A stretch of 64,000 nucleotides of DNA from positions 62,001 through 126,000 of the forward strand of contig NZ_JBBMEJ010000006.1 of NCBI RefSeq assembly GCF_040096615.1. Reading direction: 5' to 3'. The position numbers and the translations under genes are program-made. Under the pieces are notes generated by a model that saw only the letters and a program-made list of their open reading frames with translations, was not told the DNA's origin and made no database searches. Positions 17,009-24,457 of this stretch are shown piece by piece (position 1 is the first letter of the stretch; every line of letters starts with the position of its first letter). Source of the stretch: Blautia_A aquisgranensis (lineage in GTDB: Bacteria; Bacillota; Clostridia; Lachnospirales; Lachnospiraceae).

Positions 17009-17039
17009 CTGGTATGCTACGGTATACCGGCTTTTTTTT
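17009..17039 (+). terminator. Terminator after rpmF
   Basis: CTGGTAT (17009-17015) pairs with ATACCGG (17024-17030) with one wobble, followed by a run of eight Ts. Confidence 0.8.
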
Positions 17040-17086
17040 ATGTCATAGAAAATTACTCCGTAATGTTCCAATGACATAAAAAAGCC
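17029..17086. repeat. Long imperfect inverted repeat overlapping the rpmF terminator
   Basis: The left arm GGC-T8-ATGTCAT (17029-17046) is complementary to ATGACAT-A6-GCC (17071-17086), differing only in the length of the T/A run. A second stem, ATTAC (17052-17056) with GTAAT (17060-17064), lies inside. The left arm begins within the T tract of the rpmF terminator. Its role is unknown. Confidence 0.6.
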
Positions 17087-17158
17087 CTCCGGGCAGGATT
17101 CTTTCCTATACTTCAAAAACCAGTCTATATAATGAGGGGAAGAGGAAATCAAAAAAAT

Positions 17159-18529
17159 ATGAAAAGAAATTTAAAGAAAGAAAATACTGCCGGTGTGAAT
17201 CAGATCACGGAAGGAGTGATCTGGAAACAGCTGTTATTTTTCTTTTTTCCAATTCTGTTCGGAACGCTGTTTCAGCAGATCTACAATACTGCGGATACGG
17301 TAGTTGTAGGACGTTTTGTTGGAAAAGAGGCACTGGCTGCTGTAGGTGGATCATCCAGTATGATCGTCAACCTGATCGTTGGATTCTTCGTGGGATTATG
17401 CTCCGGAGCAGCGGTTGTGATTTCGCAGTTTTATGGGGCGAAGGACAGCAAAAACCTTAAAAAAGCACTTCATACATCCATGATCTTCTGTCTGGCAGCA
17501 AGTATCATTGTCGGTGCATCCGGCTTTGTGCTTTCAGAACCTATCCTGAGACTTATGAAAACACCGGCAGAAGTAATCCCGGATTCTGTACTTTATCTGC
17601 ACATTTATTTTGCAGGAACTTTTTTTAACCTGGTCTACAATATGGTATCCAGTATTTTAAGATCTGTCGGTGATTCCAAAAGACCACTCTATGTACTGAT
17701 CATTACCTGTCTTCTGAATATTTTACTGGATGTGATCTTTGTAGTGATCTTCCACATGGGAGTACTCGGTGTTGCACTTGCAACAGTAAGCTGCCAGGCA
17801 GTGAGTGCGATCCTTGTGACCTGGTTCCTGATGAAAGCCAATGATATTTACCGCCTGGAATTTCACGAGATCCGTTTTGACCCTCATTCCCTGAAGGCGG
17901 TTCTTCGAATCGGACTTCCGGCAGGTCTGGAATCAGTTATGTATAACATTGCCAATCTGACGATCCAGATTTTTGTTAATGAACTTGGAACCGATACGGT
18001 TGCAGCCTGGGGAACCCTTGGAAAGATCGACGCGGTATTCTGGATGGTATGCAATGCATTTGCCATTTCAATTACCACCTTTGTGGGACAGAATTATGGT
18101 GCCGGAAAATACCACCGCATGCGAAAAAGTGTACGCATCTGTATGATCATGGCATATATTACCGCTTTTATCGTCAGCGGAAGCATCATCCTGTTTGCGG
18201 AACCAATCTATCGTTTGTTTACTACGGATCAGGGAGTTGTGGACATAGGTGTTCATATGATCCGTTTTCTGATTCCGTCCTACGCACTTTACGTTGTGAT
18301 CGGGATTCTCTCCGGTGCACTTCGAGGTGCAGGAAGAGTACTGATACCGATGATACTGACCTGTGGCGGAGTCTGTCTGCTGCGTATACTCTGGCTGTTC
18401 GGATATGTAACTTTACATCCGGGTATCAACAGCATCATGTTAAGCTATCCGGTATCCTGGGTGATCACAGCTGTATTGTTTGTAATCTATTATTTCCAGC
18501 GTTTTCCGGGTATGAAAAAGAATCTTTAA
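17159..18529 (+). CDS. MATE family multidrug/metabolite exporter
   Basis: 456-residue integral membrane protein with about 12 helices and the two-fold repeat of MATE transporters. Diagnostic: FPILFGTLFQQIYNTADTVVVGRFVG in helix 1-2, AAVGGSSSMI, SILRSVGDSKRP and, in the second half, IGLPAGLESVMYNIANL and QNYGAGKY. It uses a Na+ or H+ gradient to expel small molecules; the substrate cannot be read from sequence. ATG 17159 has AGAGGA 12 bases upstream; an in-frame ATG at 17132 would overlap a TATAAT at 17128-17133 that looks like a -10 box. It is followed by a strong terminator and looks monocistronic. Confidence 0.93.
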   Translation: MKRNLKKENTAGVNQITEGVIWKQLLFFFFPILFGTLFQQIYNTADTVVVGRFVGKEALAAVGGSSSMIVNLIVGFFVGLCSGAAVVISQFYGAKDSKNLKKALHTSMIFCLAASIIVGASGFVLSEPILRLMKTPAEVIPDSVLYLHIYFAGTFFNLVYNMVSSILRSVGDSKRPLYVLIITCLLNILLDVIFVVIFHMGVLGVALATVSCQAVSAILVTWFLMKANDIYRLEFHEIRFDPHSLKAVLRIGLPAGLESVMYNIANLTIQIFVNELGTDTVAAWGTLGKIDAVFWMVCNAFAISITTFVGQNYGAGKYHRMRKSVRICMIMAYITAFIVSGSIILFAEPIYRLFTTDQGVVDIGVHMIRFLIPSYALYVVIGILSGALRGAGRVLIPMILTCGGVCLLRILWLFGYVTLHPGINSIMLSYPVSWVITAVLFVIYYFQRFPGMKKNL

Positions 18530-18549
18530 CAGAATATTTTATATTAACA

Positions 18550-18596
18550 GAGCTTCTGTTCATAGTTTTTACTGTGAACAGAAGCTCCATTTTTTT
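18550..18596 (+). terminator. Terminator after the MATE gene
   Basis: GAGCTTCTGTTCA (18550-18562) pairs perfectly with TGAACAGAAGCTC (18574-18586), followed by CCA and seven Ts. Confidence 0.9.
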
Positions 18597-18624
18597 CGAT
18601 AAATATCGAATTATCTCGGACTAA

Positions 18625-18653
18625 TTGAAGAATTGCATAAAAAACGGTATTCT
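18625..18653 (+). promoter_or_regulatory. Promoter of the exported-protein/sensor-kinase unit
   Basis: TTGAAG and TATTCT are spaced by 17 bases, about 100 bases before the next start codon. Confidence 0.55.
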
Positions 18654-18754
18654 GAAAATAAAACATCTGACAGAACAATTCGAATCCTTAAGGACTAGTC
18701 AGGAAAAACAACCGCCCTGGTGATATAAACAGGCAGGAAAAGGAGGATGAAAGA

Positions 18755-19435
18755 ATGTACAGACTGAAAAGAACAATACATTATGGAAAAAGATTGCTGT
18801 TTCTGGGAACAGGACTGCTTTTCTTTTTTGGCGGCAGAATAAAAACGGCAAAGGCTGAAACTGCCACCGTTGTGGAATCTGGTCAGCAAAAATCAGAAGA
18901 ACCAACGGAGATTGTTACGGATAAATGGACGGTGATCAGTGGAAAAAGACTGAAGATCATGCTGGAATACACGGGAGAATATATTTGTTTTGAAAAAGCC
19001 GGTATCAGTTTGGAAATACCGGAGAAAGTTGTTCGCAGCTGGAAAGTAGAGGATAAAGAAACTGTGCAGGTGCTGATCCGTAAAAATTCCAGTTATGCCT
19101 GGGAAATAAAAATATATAAAGGAAATCAGGAAATTAAAGATATCCCAGGCAGTCGGATCGTTTTTTCTGTAAAGGAAGTTTTTCCTTATGAAAATGCTGC
19201 GACTATAAGAATAACGGATGGAAAAGGTGATCATCCGAAGCTCTTTCTTGACAACAAGAAGGGGACTCTCATGCTCTGGACAGACGAAACCGGGATTTTT
19301 TCTGTCAGAAGCCGGCATATTTTTGAGAAACAGAGACCTTTTGTGCAGATGGTAATGATCATTACAGTGGGTGTGGCAGCAGGAATTAACAGCAGAAGCG
19401 GGAAATGGGGTGACGGTCATAAAGAAGAAAAATAG
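18755..19435 (+). CDS. Exported/membrane protein of unknown function next to a sensor kinase
   Basis: 226 residues, not recognised as any named family. Residues 1-36 form a signal peptide or anchor: basic KRLL, then LFLGTGLLFFFGG, then KTAKA-E, a plausible signal peptidase I site. The middle 150 residues are a soluble, beta-rich-looking domain with many short charged strands. Near residues 198-212 VQMVMIITVGVAAGI is a short hydrophobic helix, followed by a basic tail. This predicts an extracytoplasmic domain tethered at its C-terminus. AAAAGGAGG precedes the ATG. Its 3' end overlaps the kinase gene, so the two are coupled and the protein may present or modulate the kinase's signal; that is inference only. 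Confidence 0.75.
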   Translation: MYRLKRTIHYGKRLLFLGTGLLFFFGGRIKTAKAETATVVESGQQKSEEPTEIVTDKWTVISGKRLKIMLEYTGEYICFEKAGISLEIPEKVVRSWKVEDKETVQVLIRKNSSYAWEIKIYKGNQEIKDIPGSRIVFSVKEVFPYENAATIRITDGKGDHPKLFLDNKKGTLMLWTDETGIFSVRSRHIFEKQRPFVQMVMIITVGVAAGINSRSGKWGDGHKEEK

Positions 19436-21344
19436 ACAATGGTCAATTATCTTCGGAATTGTCGTTATCCTGTCTATGACATGGTTTTTTCTGTTATATC
19501 AGTTTAATAATGAGTATACAGCAAAAGGAGAGCAGCCGATCCAGGGAATTCTTTGCCTTAATGAAGAAAGTGCATATAATAAGCTTCATTATCTTTCCAG
19601 TGAATGGCAGTATTTTCCAGGATATCTTCTGACACCACAGATGCTGGAGAAAAATCCGGGATATCACAGCCGCTATATCTACATAGGAGAATACAAGGAG
19701 ATGGAGCCTGGAAAACAGGAAAAATCTGATTACAGTTTCGGGACTTACCGAATGCTGATCACTCTGCCGAAAAAGGAGCAGACCTGGGCAATTTCTATGA
19801 TGGAGGTTTTCTCAGCATACCGTATTTATATCAATGGGGAGCTGGTAGGCGAAGTGGGAAATCCGGATAAAAACAATTACATAGGAAAAAGTATGAACCG
19901 GATGTTTACTTTTCGGGCTTCCGGAATGGTAGAGATTGTTATAACAGCGGCTGACAGAAAATATATGAAATCGGGGATTCAGTATATACCGGTTTTTGGA
20001 TCACCAGTCCTGGTAAACATACAGAGAGAGGTGCAGATATTGCTCACGGGCATTGCTCTGTCTATCTGTTTTTGTGTTATGCTGGGTGTTCTGGCAATAC
20101 ATCTATATACCCGTAACCGGGAATTTGGAATTTTTGTGCTGGTATGTCTTTGTGTGATCGGTTATACCATATATCCTCTGCTACGCAGCTTTTTTCAGCT
20201 TTCGGTCCAGCCCTGGCATGCCCTGGAGAATCTTACCTATTATCTGATTCTTTCCGGGATGATATGGCTGGAAAACTGTATTATGGAGAAAAAACAGGAG
20301 AGATTTCTTCCACTGCTTATCAATTTGTGGATCATAGCAGATTTCATTCTGGAAAATTTTGCAGGAGCTTTTGCGAGAGCAGGTATTTTTTATGATGTTT
20401 CATGGATCGGGGAAACGATCAAATGGATCGCTGCGATCTATATGCTGGTGAATACTTTCGGAGAGACGGATCGGGAATATGGAAAGATCGTGCTGGTGGG
20501 AAGTACGGTTTATGCCTGTTCGCTTACCGCAGACAGAATCTGGCATCTTTATGAACCGATCGTGGGAGGATGGTTTCCGGAAATGGGCGGTATCATACTG
20601 ATCATTGCTTTTGCCTGTGTGTTGTGGAAAGATCTTGCAACCGCATACAGAATCCGGCTGACGTATGAGGTATACAGTCAGCAGACAGAGCTTCGGCTTC
20701 TGGCCCAGAAAAAGCATTATGAAAAGCTGAAAGCCCAGATGGAAGAAACAAATCGTGTCCGGCATGACATGCGCCAGCATCTCCGGCTGTTGGCAACTCT
20801 TCTGGAACGGGAGCAATATGAGGACATGCAGATGTATCTTTATCGCTATACCAGGGAATTCCAGGAAAAGCTGACTTACCGATCCTACTGTAAAAATCAG
20901 GTGACGGATGCGATTCTTCACTACTATGAAGAAGTATGTAGGGAAAAAGGAATCTCTTTTCAGTGCAGGGTGGAAGCACCAGAACAGACGGGTATCAAAG
21001 ATACGGATTTCTGCCGGCTTTTTGGAAATTTACTGGAAAATGCAGTGGAAGCTGCAGAAAGCTGCCAGGAAAAGAAGCCCAGATTCATACATCTGCAGAT
21101 CAGTGCCAGAAATAATAAGCTTCTTATTGTAGAGGAGAACAGCTGTACGGACTTTCTGCGAAAAAGCAGAGCCGGAATCTTTTCTGGAAAGCATGCAGGG
21201 CTGGGAATAGGAACGGCATCTATTTCGGAGATCGCAGCGCGTTATGGCGGCCTTGCTGACTTCCGGGCAGAGGAAGGAATTTTCAGAGCAGAGATCTTTC
21301 TTTGTCTGACGAAAAAAGATACTGAAGATATGCTTTGCGTATAG
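19410..21344 (+). CDS. GHKL-type sensor histidine kinase with 7TM receptor region
   Basis: About 644 residues. After an N-terminal helix (IIFGIVVILSMTWFFLLY) comes an extracellular domain of roughly 180 residues with the jelly-roll-like FSAYRIYINGELVGEVGNP seen in 7TMR-DISM receptors. Seven hydrophobic helices follow, then a coiled-coil linker, the phospho-acceptor motif VRHDMRQHL and a GHKL ATPase domain (N box NLLENAVEAAESC, G box GLGIGTASI). This is the AgrC/LytS-like class that pairs with LytTR regulators. The start is uncertain: GTG 19410 is preferred because it places the first helix close to the N-terminus; the frame is open from GTG 19371. The last 62 bases overlap the regulator gene on the other strand. 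Confidence 0.85.
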   Translation: MTVIKKKNRQWSIIFGIVVILSMTWFFLLYQFNNEYTAKGEQPIQGILCLNEESAYNKLHYLSSEWQYFPGYLLTPQMLEKNPGYHSRYIYIGEYKEMEPGKQEKSDYSFGTYRMLITLPKKEQTWAISMMEVFSAYRIYINGELVGEVGNPDKNNYIGKSMNRMFTFRASGMVEIVITAADRKYMKSGIQYIPVFGSPVLVNIQREVQILLTGIALSICFCVMLGVLAIHLYTRNREFGIFVLVCLCVIGYTIYPLLRSFFQLSVQPWHALENLTYYLILSGMIWLENCIMEKKQERFLPLLINLWIIADFILENFAGAFARAGIFYDVSWIGETIKWIAAIYMLVNTFGETDREYGKIVLVGSTVYACSLTADRIWHLYEPIVGGWFPEMGGIILIIAFACVLWKDLATAYRIRLTYEVYSQQTELRLLAQKKHYEKLKAQMEETNRVRHDMRQHLRLLATLLEREQYEDMQMYLYRYTREFQEKLTYRSYCKNQVTDAILHYYEEVCREKGISFQCRVEAPEQTGIKDTDFCRLFGNLLENAVEAAESCQEKKPRFIHLQISARNNKLLIVEENSCTDFLRKSRAGIFSGKHAGLGIGTASISEIAARYGGLADFRAEEGIFRAEIFLCLTKKDTEDMLCV

Positions 21345-22017
21345 TGGCTGAGCCGCGTTTGCGAATCTGGACGGTTTCACCGTTATCCATGAGAAAGCCA
21401 TTCTCGGTAACTTCCTGAATGTGGTCCATATTGACGATACAGCCGCGGTAACAGGACAGAAAATTATGACAGTCCTGGATCGTGGTTTCAAAACTGTGAA
21501 AAGTTAGATAAGAACGAATCGGACCGGAAACTGTGTGAAGACATACAGCATTGCGAAAGGTATCGGCGTACAGGATACTATGAAGAGGAACGCGCACAGG
21601 AACCCTGTCGGAGATAACTTCGATATACCGGTCTTCCTGCGTGGCCTTTAGCTGAAAGGAATCCAGGATCTGATACAGCTTTTCTGGCTGAAATGGCTTC
21701 AAAAGATAATAGGAGGCCTTTACATCGTAGCTTTCCACGGCAAAATCAGGACTTGTGGTAACGAAAACGAGGCTGCAGTGATCAGATGCGTTGCGAATTC
21801 TGTGTGCAGCATCCATTCCGGTCATTCCGTTCATGTAGATATCCAGAAAAACGAGCTGAAAGAAATCCGGCTCATAAGCAGCAAAAAAAGCTTCTGCACT
21901 GGAAAAATACCGGATATCAGTCAGAAGCTGTTTTTCTTCAAAAAAGGAAGTTATAATCTGTTTCAACAGTGCAGCGTCAGCTGCAATATCATCAACGATC
22001 GCAATATTCAAATTCAT
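21283..22017 (-). CDS. LytTR-family response regulator
   Basis: 244-residue DNA-binding regulator. Residues 1-125 are a receiver domain with the acidic pair IVDDIA, the phospho-acceptor Asp in LVFLDIYMNG, the threonines FVTTSPD and the conserved Lys in YYLLKPF. Residues ~140-244 are a LytTR DNA-binding domain (IEVISDRVPVRVPLHSILYADTF, SCYRGCIVNMDHI, IRKRG). Its partner is very probably the GHKL kinase converging on it from the other strand. CTGGAGG lies upstream of the ATG. The convergent orientation with overlapping coding 3' ends is unusual for a kinase-regulator pair. Confidence 0.9.
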   Translation of the reverse strand: MNLNIAIVDDIAADAALLKQIITSFFEEKQLLTDIRYFSSAEAFFAAYEPDFFQLVFLDIYMNGMTGMDAAHRIRNASDHCSLVFVTTSPDFAVESYDVKASYYLLKPFQPEKLYQILDSFQLKATQEDRYIEVISDRVPVRVPLHSILYADTFRNAVCLHTVSGPIRSYLTFHSFETTIQDCHNFLSCYRGCIVNMDHIQEVTENGFLMDNGETVQIRKRGSATIRKAYLQYLFSSDKERSLL

Positions 22018-22133
22018 ATACCTCCAGGTTACATAAAAATGTCAAAAATAGAATGTAATGGGAGTATATCATACTTTTTATAAGAGGAAAAGGTGCTATA
22101 TTTCACGGAAACCGTCATTTCGTCACATGTCTG

Positions 22134-22162
22134 TTGTCATTTGCTGAAAAATTTTTTAAGAT
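22134..22162 (+). promoter_or_regulatory. Candidate promoter upstream of the ABC-F gene
   Basis: TTGTCA and TAAGAT are spaced by 17 bases. Transcription from here would give a leader of about 240 bases that runs through the hairpin at 22264-22300. Confidence 0.4.
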
Positions 22163-22256
22163 AGTGTCATCAAAAAGAGAAAGGCGGTAGATATACGAAA
22201 GGGAAAAGCAAAAAACTGGCGACACCAGAAACTATTAACAAAATTCAGACACCCCC

Positions 22257-22300
22257 AAAAAAGCGGCTGTATCTTTCAAAACAAAGAGCAGCCGTTTTTT
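22257..22300. terminator. Bidirectional terminator in the divergent regulator/ABC-F intergenic region
   Basis: CGGCTG (22264-22269) pairs with CAGCCG (22289-22294), with an inner TCTTT/AAAGA stem. Six Ts follow on the plus strand, and six As precede, giving a T run on the minus strand. The 392-base gap 22018-22409 around it contains no convincing gene; the candidate promoter and this hairpin are all I can support there. Confidence 0.8.
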
Positions 22301-22409
22301 CTGTCCACTGCAATGCGTGATGCCTGTGAAACGAACAGTAATTCTTGACGGAGCAGAAGAAATTCGCTATGATTGGGAAAGAACAAATGAAAAACGGAGA
22401 AAAAAAGAA

Positions 22410-24242
22410 ATGAACATCCTTAACATAGAGCATATTCACAAGATTTTTGGAGATAAGGTGATCTTTGATGATATTTCCTGCGGCATCGCCCAGGGAGAAA
22501 AGATCGGAATCATCGGTGTAAACGGAACCGGCAAAACAACGCTGCTCCGCGTGATCGCAGGAGAAGAAGAGCCGGATGAGGGACAGGTGATCACTCAGAA
22601 CGGAATCCGCATCAGCTGGTTGCCACAGACACCGGAATTTCCACAGCATATGACTATTCTGGACTATGTAGCAGAAGGAAAATGGCAGAAAGACTGGAGT
22701 ACAGAGAGTGAGGCAAGACGTATGCTGAACTCTCTGGGGATCACAGACCAGAACATCAATATGGACAATCTTTCCGGTGGTGAGAAGAAGAGAGTAGCAC
22801 TGGCCAGAATGCTTCTCAATCCGGCAGATATCCTGATTCTGGATGAGCCAACTAACCACCTGGACAGCGAGATGGTTACCTGGCTGGAGGATTTTCTTCG
22901 CGTTTTCCGCGGAACCGTGATCATGGTAACACATGACCGTTATTTCCTGGATCGCGTGGCTAACCGAATCATGGAGATCAGCCACGGAAAATTATATTCC
23001 TATGCAGGAGACTACTCCCAATTCCTGGAGTTGAAGGCTCAGCGTGAGGAAATGGAGCTTGCCAGTGACCGAAAACGCCGCAGTGTGCTGCGTATGGAGC
23101 TGGAATGGGCGGCAAGAGGCTGCCGTGCCAGAAGTACCAAGCAGAGAGCAAGACTGGAGCGTCTGGAAGCCCTCAAGGCGGGAAAAACACCGCAGAAGGA
23201 TGCAAGCGTGGAGATGGATTCCATTGAGACACGCATGGGCAAAAAAACGATAGAGTTCCATCATGTAAGTAAATCCATCGAGGGACGCCTTCTGATCAAT
23301 GATTTTGATTATATTGTACTTCGAAACCAGCGTCTTGGAATCATCGGTCCAAACGGCTGCGGAAAATCCACACTTCTCAAGATGGTAGAAGGGATGGTAG
23401 CTCCGGATTCCGGTGAGATCCAGATCGGGGAGACGATCAAGATTGGCTATCTTGCCCAGAATGTTCCGGATATGGACGGAAGACAGCGAGTGATCGATTA
23501 CATCCGCGATGTGGCGGAATATGTTCCGACGAGAGAGGGCAGGATCACAGCGTCCCAGATGCTTGAGAGATTTCTTTTTGACCCGGCTATGCAGTATACG
23601 CCGGTGGAGAAGCTTTCCGGAGGTGAGAAGCGAAGACTGTATCTTCTGAAGGTGCTTATGGAAGCACCGAACGTGCTTCTTCTGGATGAGCCGGGAAACG
23701 ATCTGGATATCCCGACTATGACGATTCTTGAGGACTATCTGGATTCTTTCTCCGGAATCGTGATTACCGTTTCCCATGACAGGTATTTCCTTGATAATGT
23801 GGTGAACCGGATCATGGCTTTTGAAAGTGATGGAAGACTTGTCCAGTATGAGGGTGGCTACACCGATTATCTGGAGGCAAAGGCCCGGAAAGGACAGTCT
23901 TTGGAAACTCGTGCGGACATGCCGGGCAGTGTGCGGGAGGAGACGAAGCAGCTGGAGAACAAAAAATCTTCCATGGACACCTGGAAGCAGAACCGGAAAC
24001 AGAAGCTGAAATTTACATACAAGGAACAGAAGGAATTCGAGACCATCGACGATGATATCGCGGCACTGGAACAGCGCTTGGAAGAGATCGATAAAGAAAT
24101 GGCAGCTAATGCCACCAATGCAGGAAAGCTTAAGGAACTGTCTGAGGAACAGAAAGTTACACAGCAGAAGCTGGATGAGAAAATGGACCGCTGGGTATAC
24201 CTGAACGATCTTGCAGAAAAAATTGAAGAGCAGAACGAATAG
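22410..24242 (+). CDS. ABC-F family ATPase, Uup type
   Basis: 610-residue soluble protein with two ABC domains and no membrane helices, the layout of ABC-F ribosome-associated ATPases. First domain: Walker A GVNGTGKTT, signature LSGGEKKRVALA, Walker B ILDEPTNHLD. Second: GPNGCGKST, LSGGEKRRLYLL, LLDEPGNDLD; the GNDLD/TNDLD pattern in the second Walker B and the C-terminal basic coiled coil (from about residue 520) point to the Uup branch rather than antibiotic-protection proteins. ATG 22410 is chosen because GGAG precedes it and the protein aligns from MNILNIEHIHK; the frame is open 31 codons further upstream. Role: probably resolving stalled ribosomes or DNA intermediates, as for Uup. Confidence 0.92.
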   Translation: MNILNIEHIHKIFGDKVIFDDISCGIAQGEKIGIIGVNGTGKTTLLRVIAGEEEPDEGQVITQNGIRISWLPQTPEFPQHMTILDYVAEGKWQKDWSTESEARRMLNSLGITDQNINMDNLSGGEKKRVALARMLLNPADILILDEPTNHLDSEMVTWLEDFLRVFRGTVIMVTHDRYFLDRVANRIMEISHGKLYSYAGDYSQFLELKAQREEMELASDRKRRSVLRMELEWAARGCRARSTKQRARLERLEALKAGKTPQKDASVEMDSIETRMGKKTIEFHHVSKSIEGRLLINDFDYIVLRNQRLGIIGPNGCGKSTLLKMVEGMVAPDSGEIQIGETIKIGYLAQNVPDMDGRQRVIDYIRDVAEYVPTREGRITASQMLERFLFDPAMQYTPVEKLSGGEKRRLYLLKVLMEAPNVLLLDEPGNDLDIPTMTILEDYLDSFSGIVITVSHDRYFLDNVVNRIMAFESDGRLVQYEGGYTDYLEAKARKGQSLETRADMPGSVREETKQLENKKSSMDTWKQNRKQKLKFTYKEQKEFETIDDDIAALEQRLEEIDKEMAANATNAGKLKELSEEQKVTQQKLDEKMDRWVYLNDLAEKIEEQNE

Positions 24243-24243
24243 A

Positions 24244-24267
24244 GGAGGGCTTCGGTCCTCCGTTTTT
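24244..24267 (+). terminator. UUCG-tetraloop terminator after the ABC-F gene
   Basis: GGAGGGC TTCG GTCCTCC forms a seven-pair stem (one G-U) closed by the very stable C(UUCG)G tetraloop, then GTTTTT. Confidence 0.92.
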
Positions 24268-24288
24268 ATACGGTTTATGCGAAAGATA

Positions 24289-24318
24289 TTGACTTCTCAG
24301 GCGAAATTCTAGTATCAT
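24289..24318 (+). promoter_or_regulatory. Promoter of plsX
   Basis: TTGACT and TATCAT are separated by 18 bases. The start codon is about 140 bases downstream, leaving a long leader. Confidence 0.65.
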
Positions 24319-24345
24319 AAGAAATGGTACGTAAAAACCGGTGCT

Positions 24346-24437
24346 CTGCAGTGAAAATCCTTGTACAGGGATAAAAAACAAAAGTCTGAGGATTTTCACT
24401 ACAGTGTACCGTATGGCGTCCGAAAAGGTTTTCGGAC
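24346..24437 (+). promoter_or_regulatory. Structured leader of plsX: two perfect hairpins
   Basis: Hairpin 1: AGTGAAAATCCT (24350-24361) pairs perfectly with AGGATTTTCACT (24389-24400), extended outward by CTG/CAG. Hairpin 2: GTCCGAAAA (24418-24426) pairs perfectly with TTTTCGGAC (24429-24437), right before the ribosome site AAAGGA. Neither is followed by a T run. It does not match a riboswitch or protein operator I know. Confidence 0.75.
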
Positions 24438-24457
24438 ACAGAAAGGAAAACTAAAAT

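Noticed and set aside
17078..17094. A minus-strand terminator (GCCCGGAGGGC then Ts) before the MATE gene.
   Set aside because: The stem is only four pairs and no minus-strand gene feeds it; listed only as part of the larger inverted repeat.
22317..22409. A 31-codon N-terminal extension of the ABC-F protein, or a leader peptide.
   Set aside because: It lacks a ribosome site, is not like ABC-F N-termini, and the start at 22410 has one.
24319..24457. A FapR operator in the plsX leader.
   Set aside because: The inverted repeats do not match the FapR site known from Bacillus, and their stems are too long and too far apart for a single operator.
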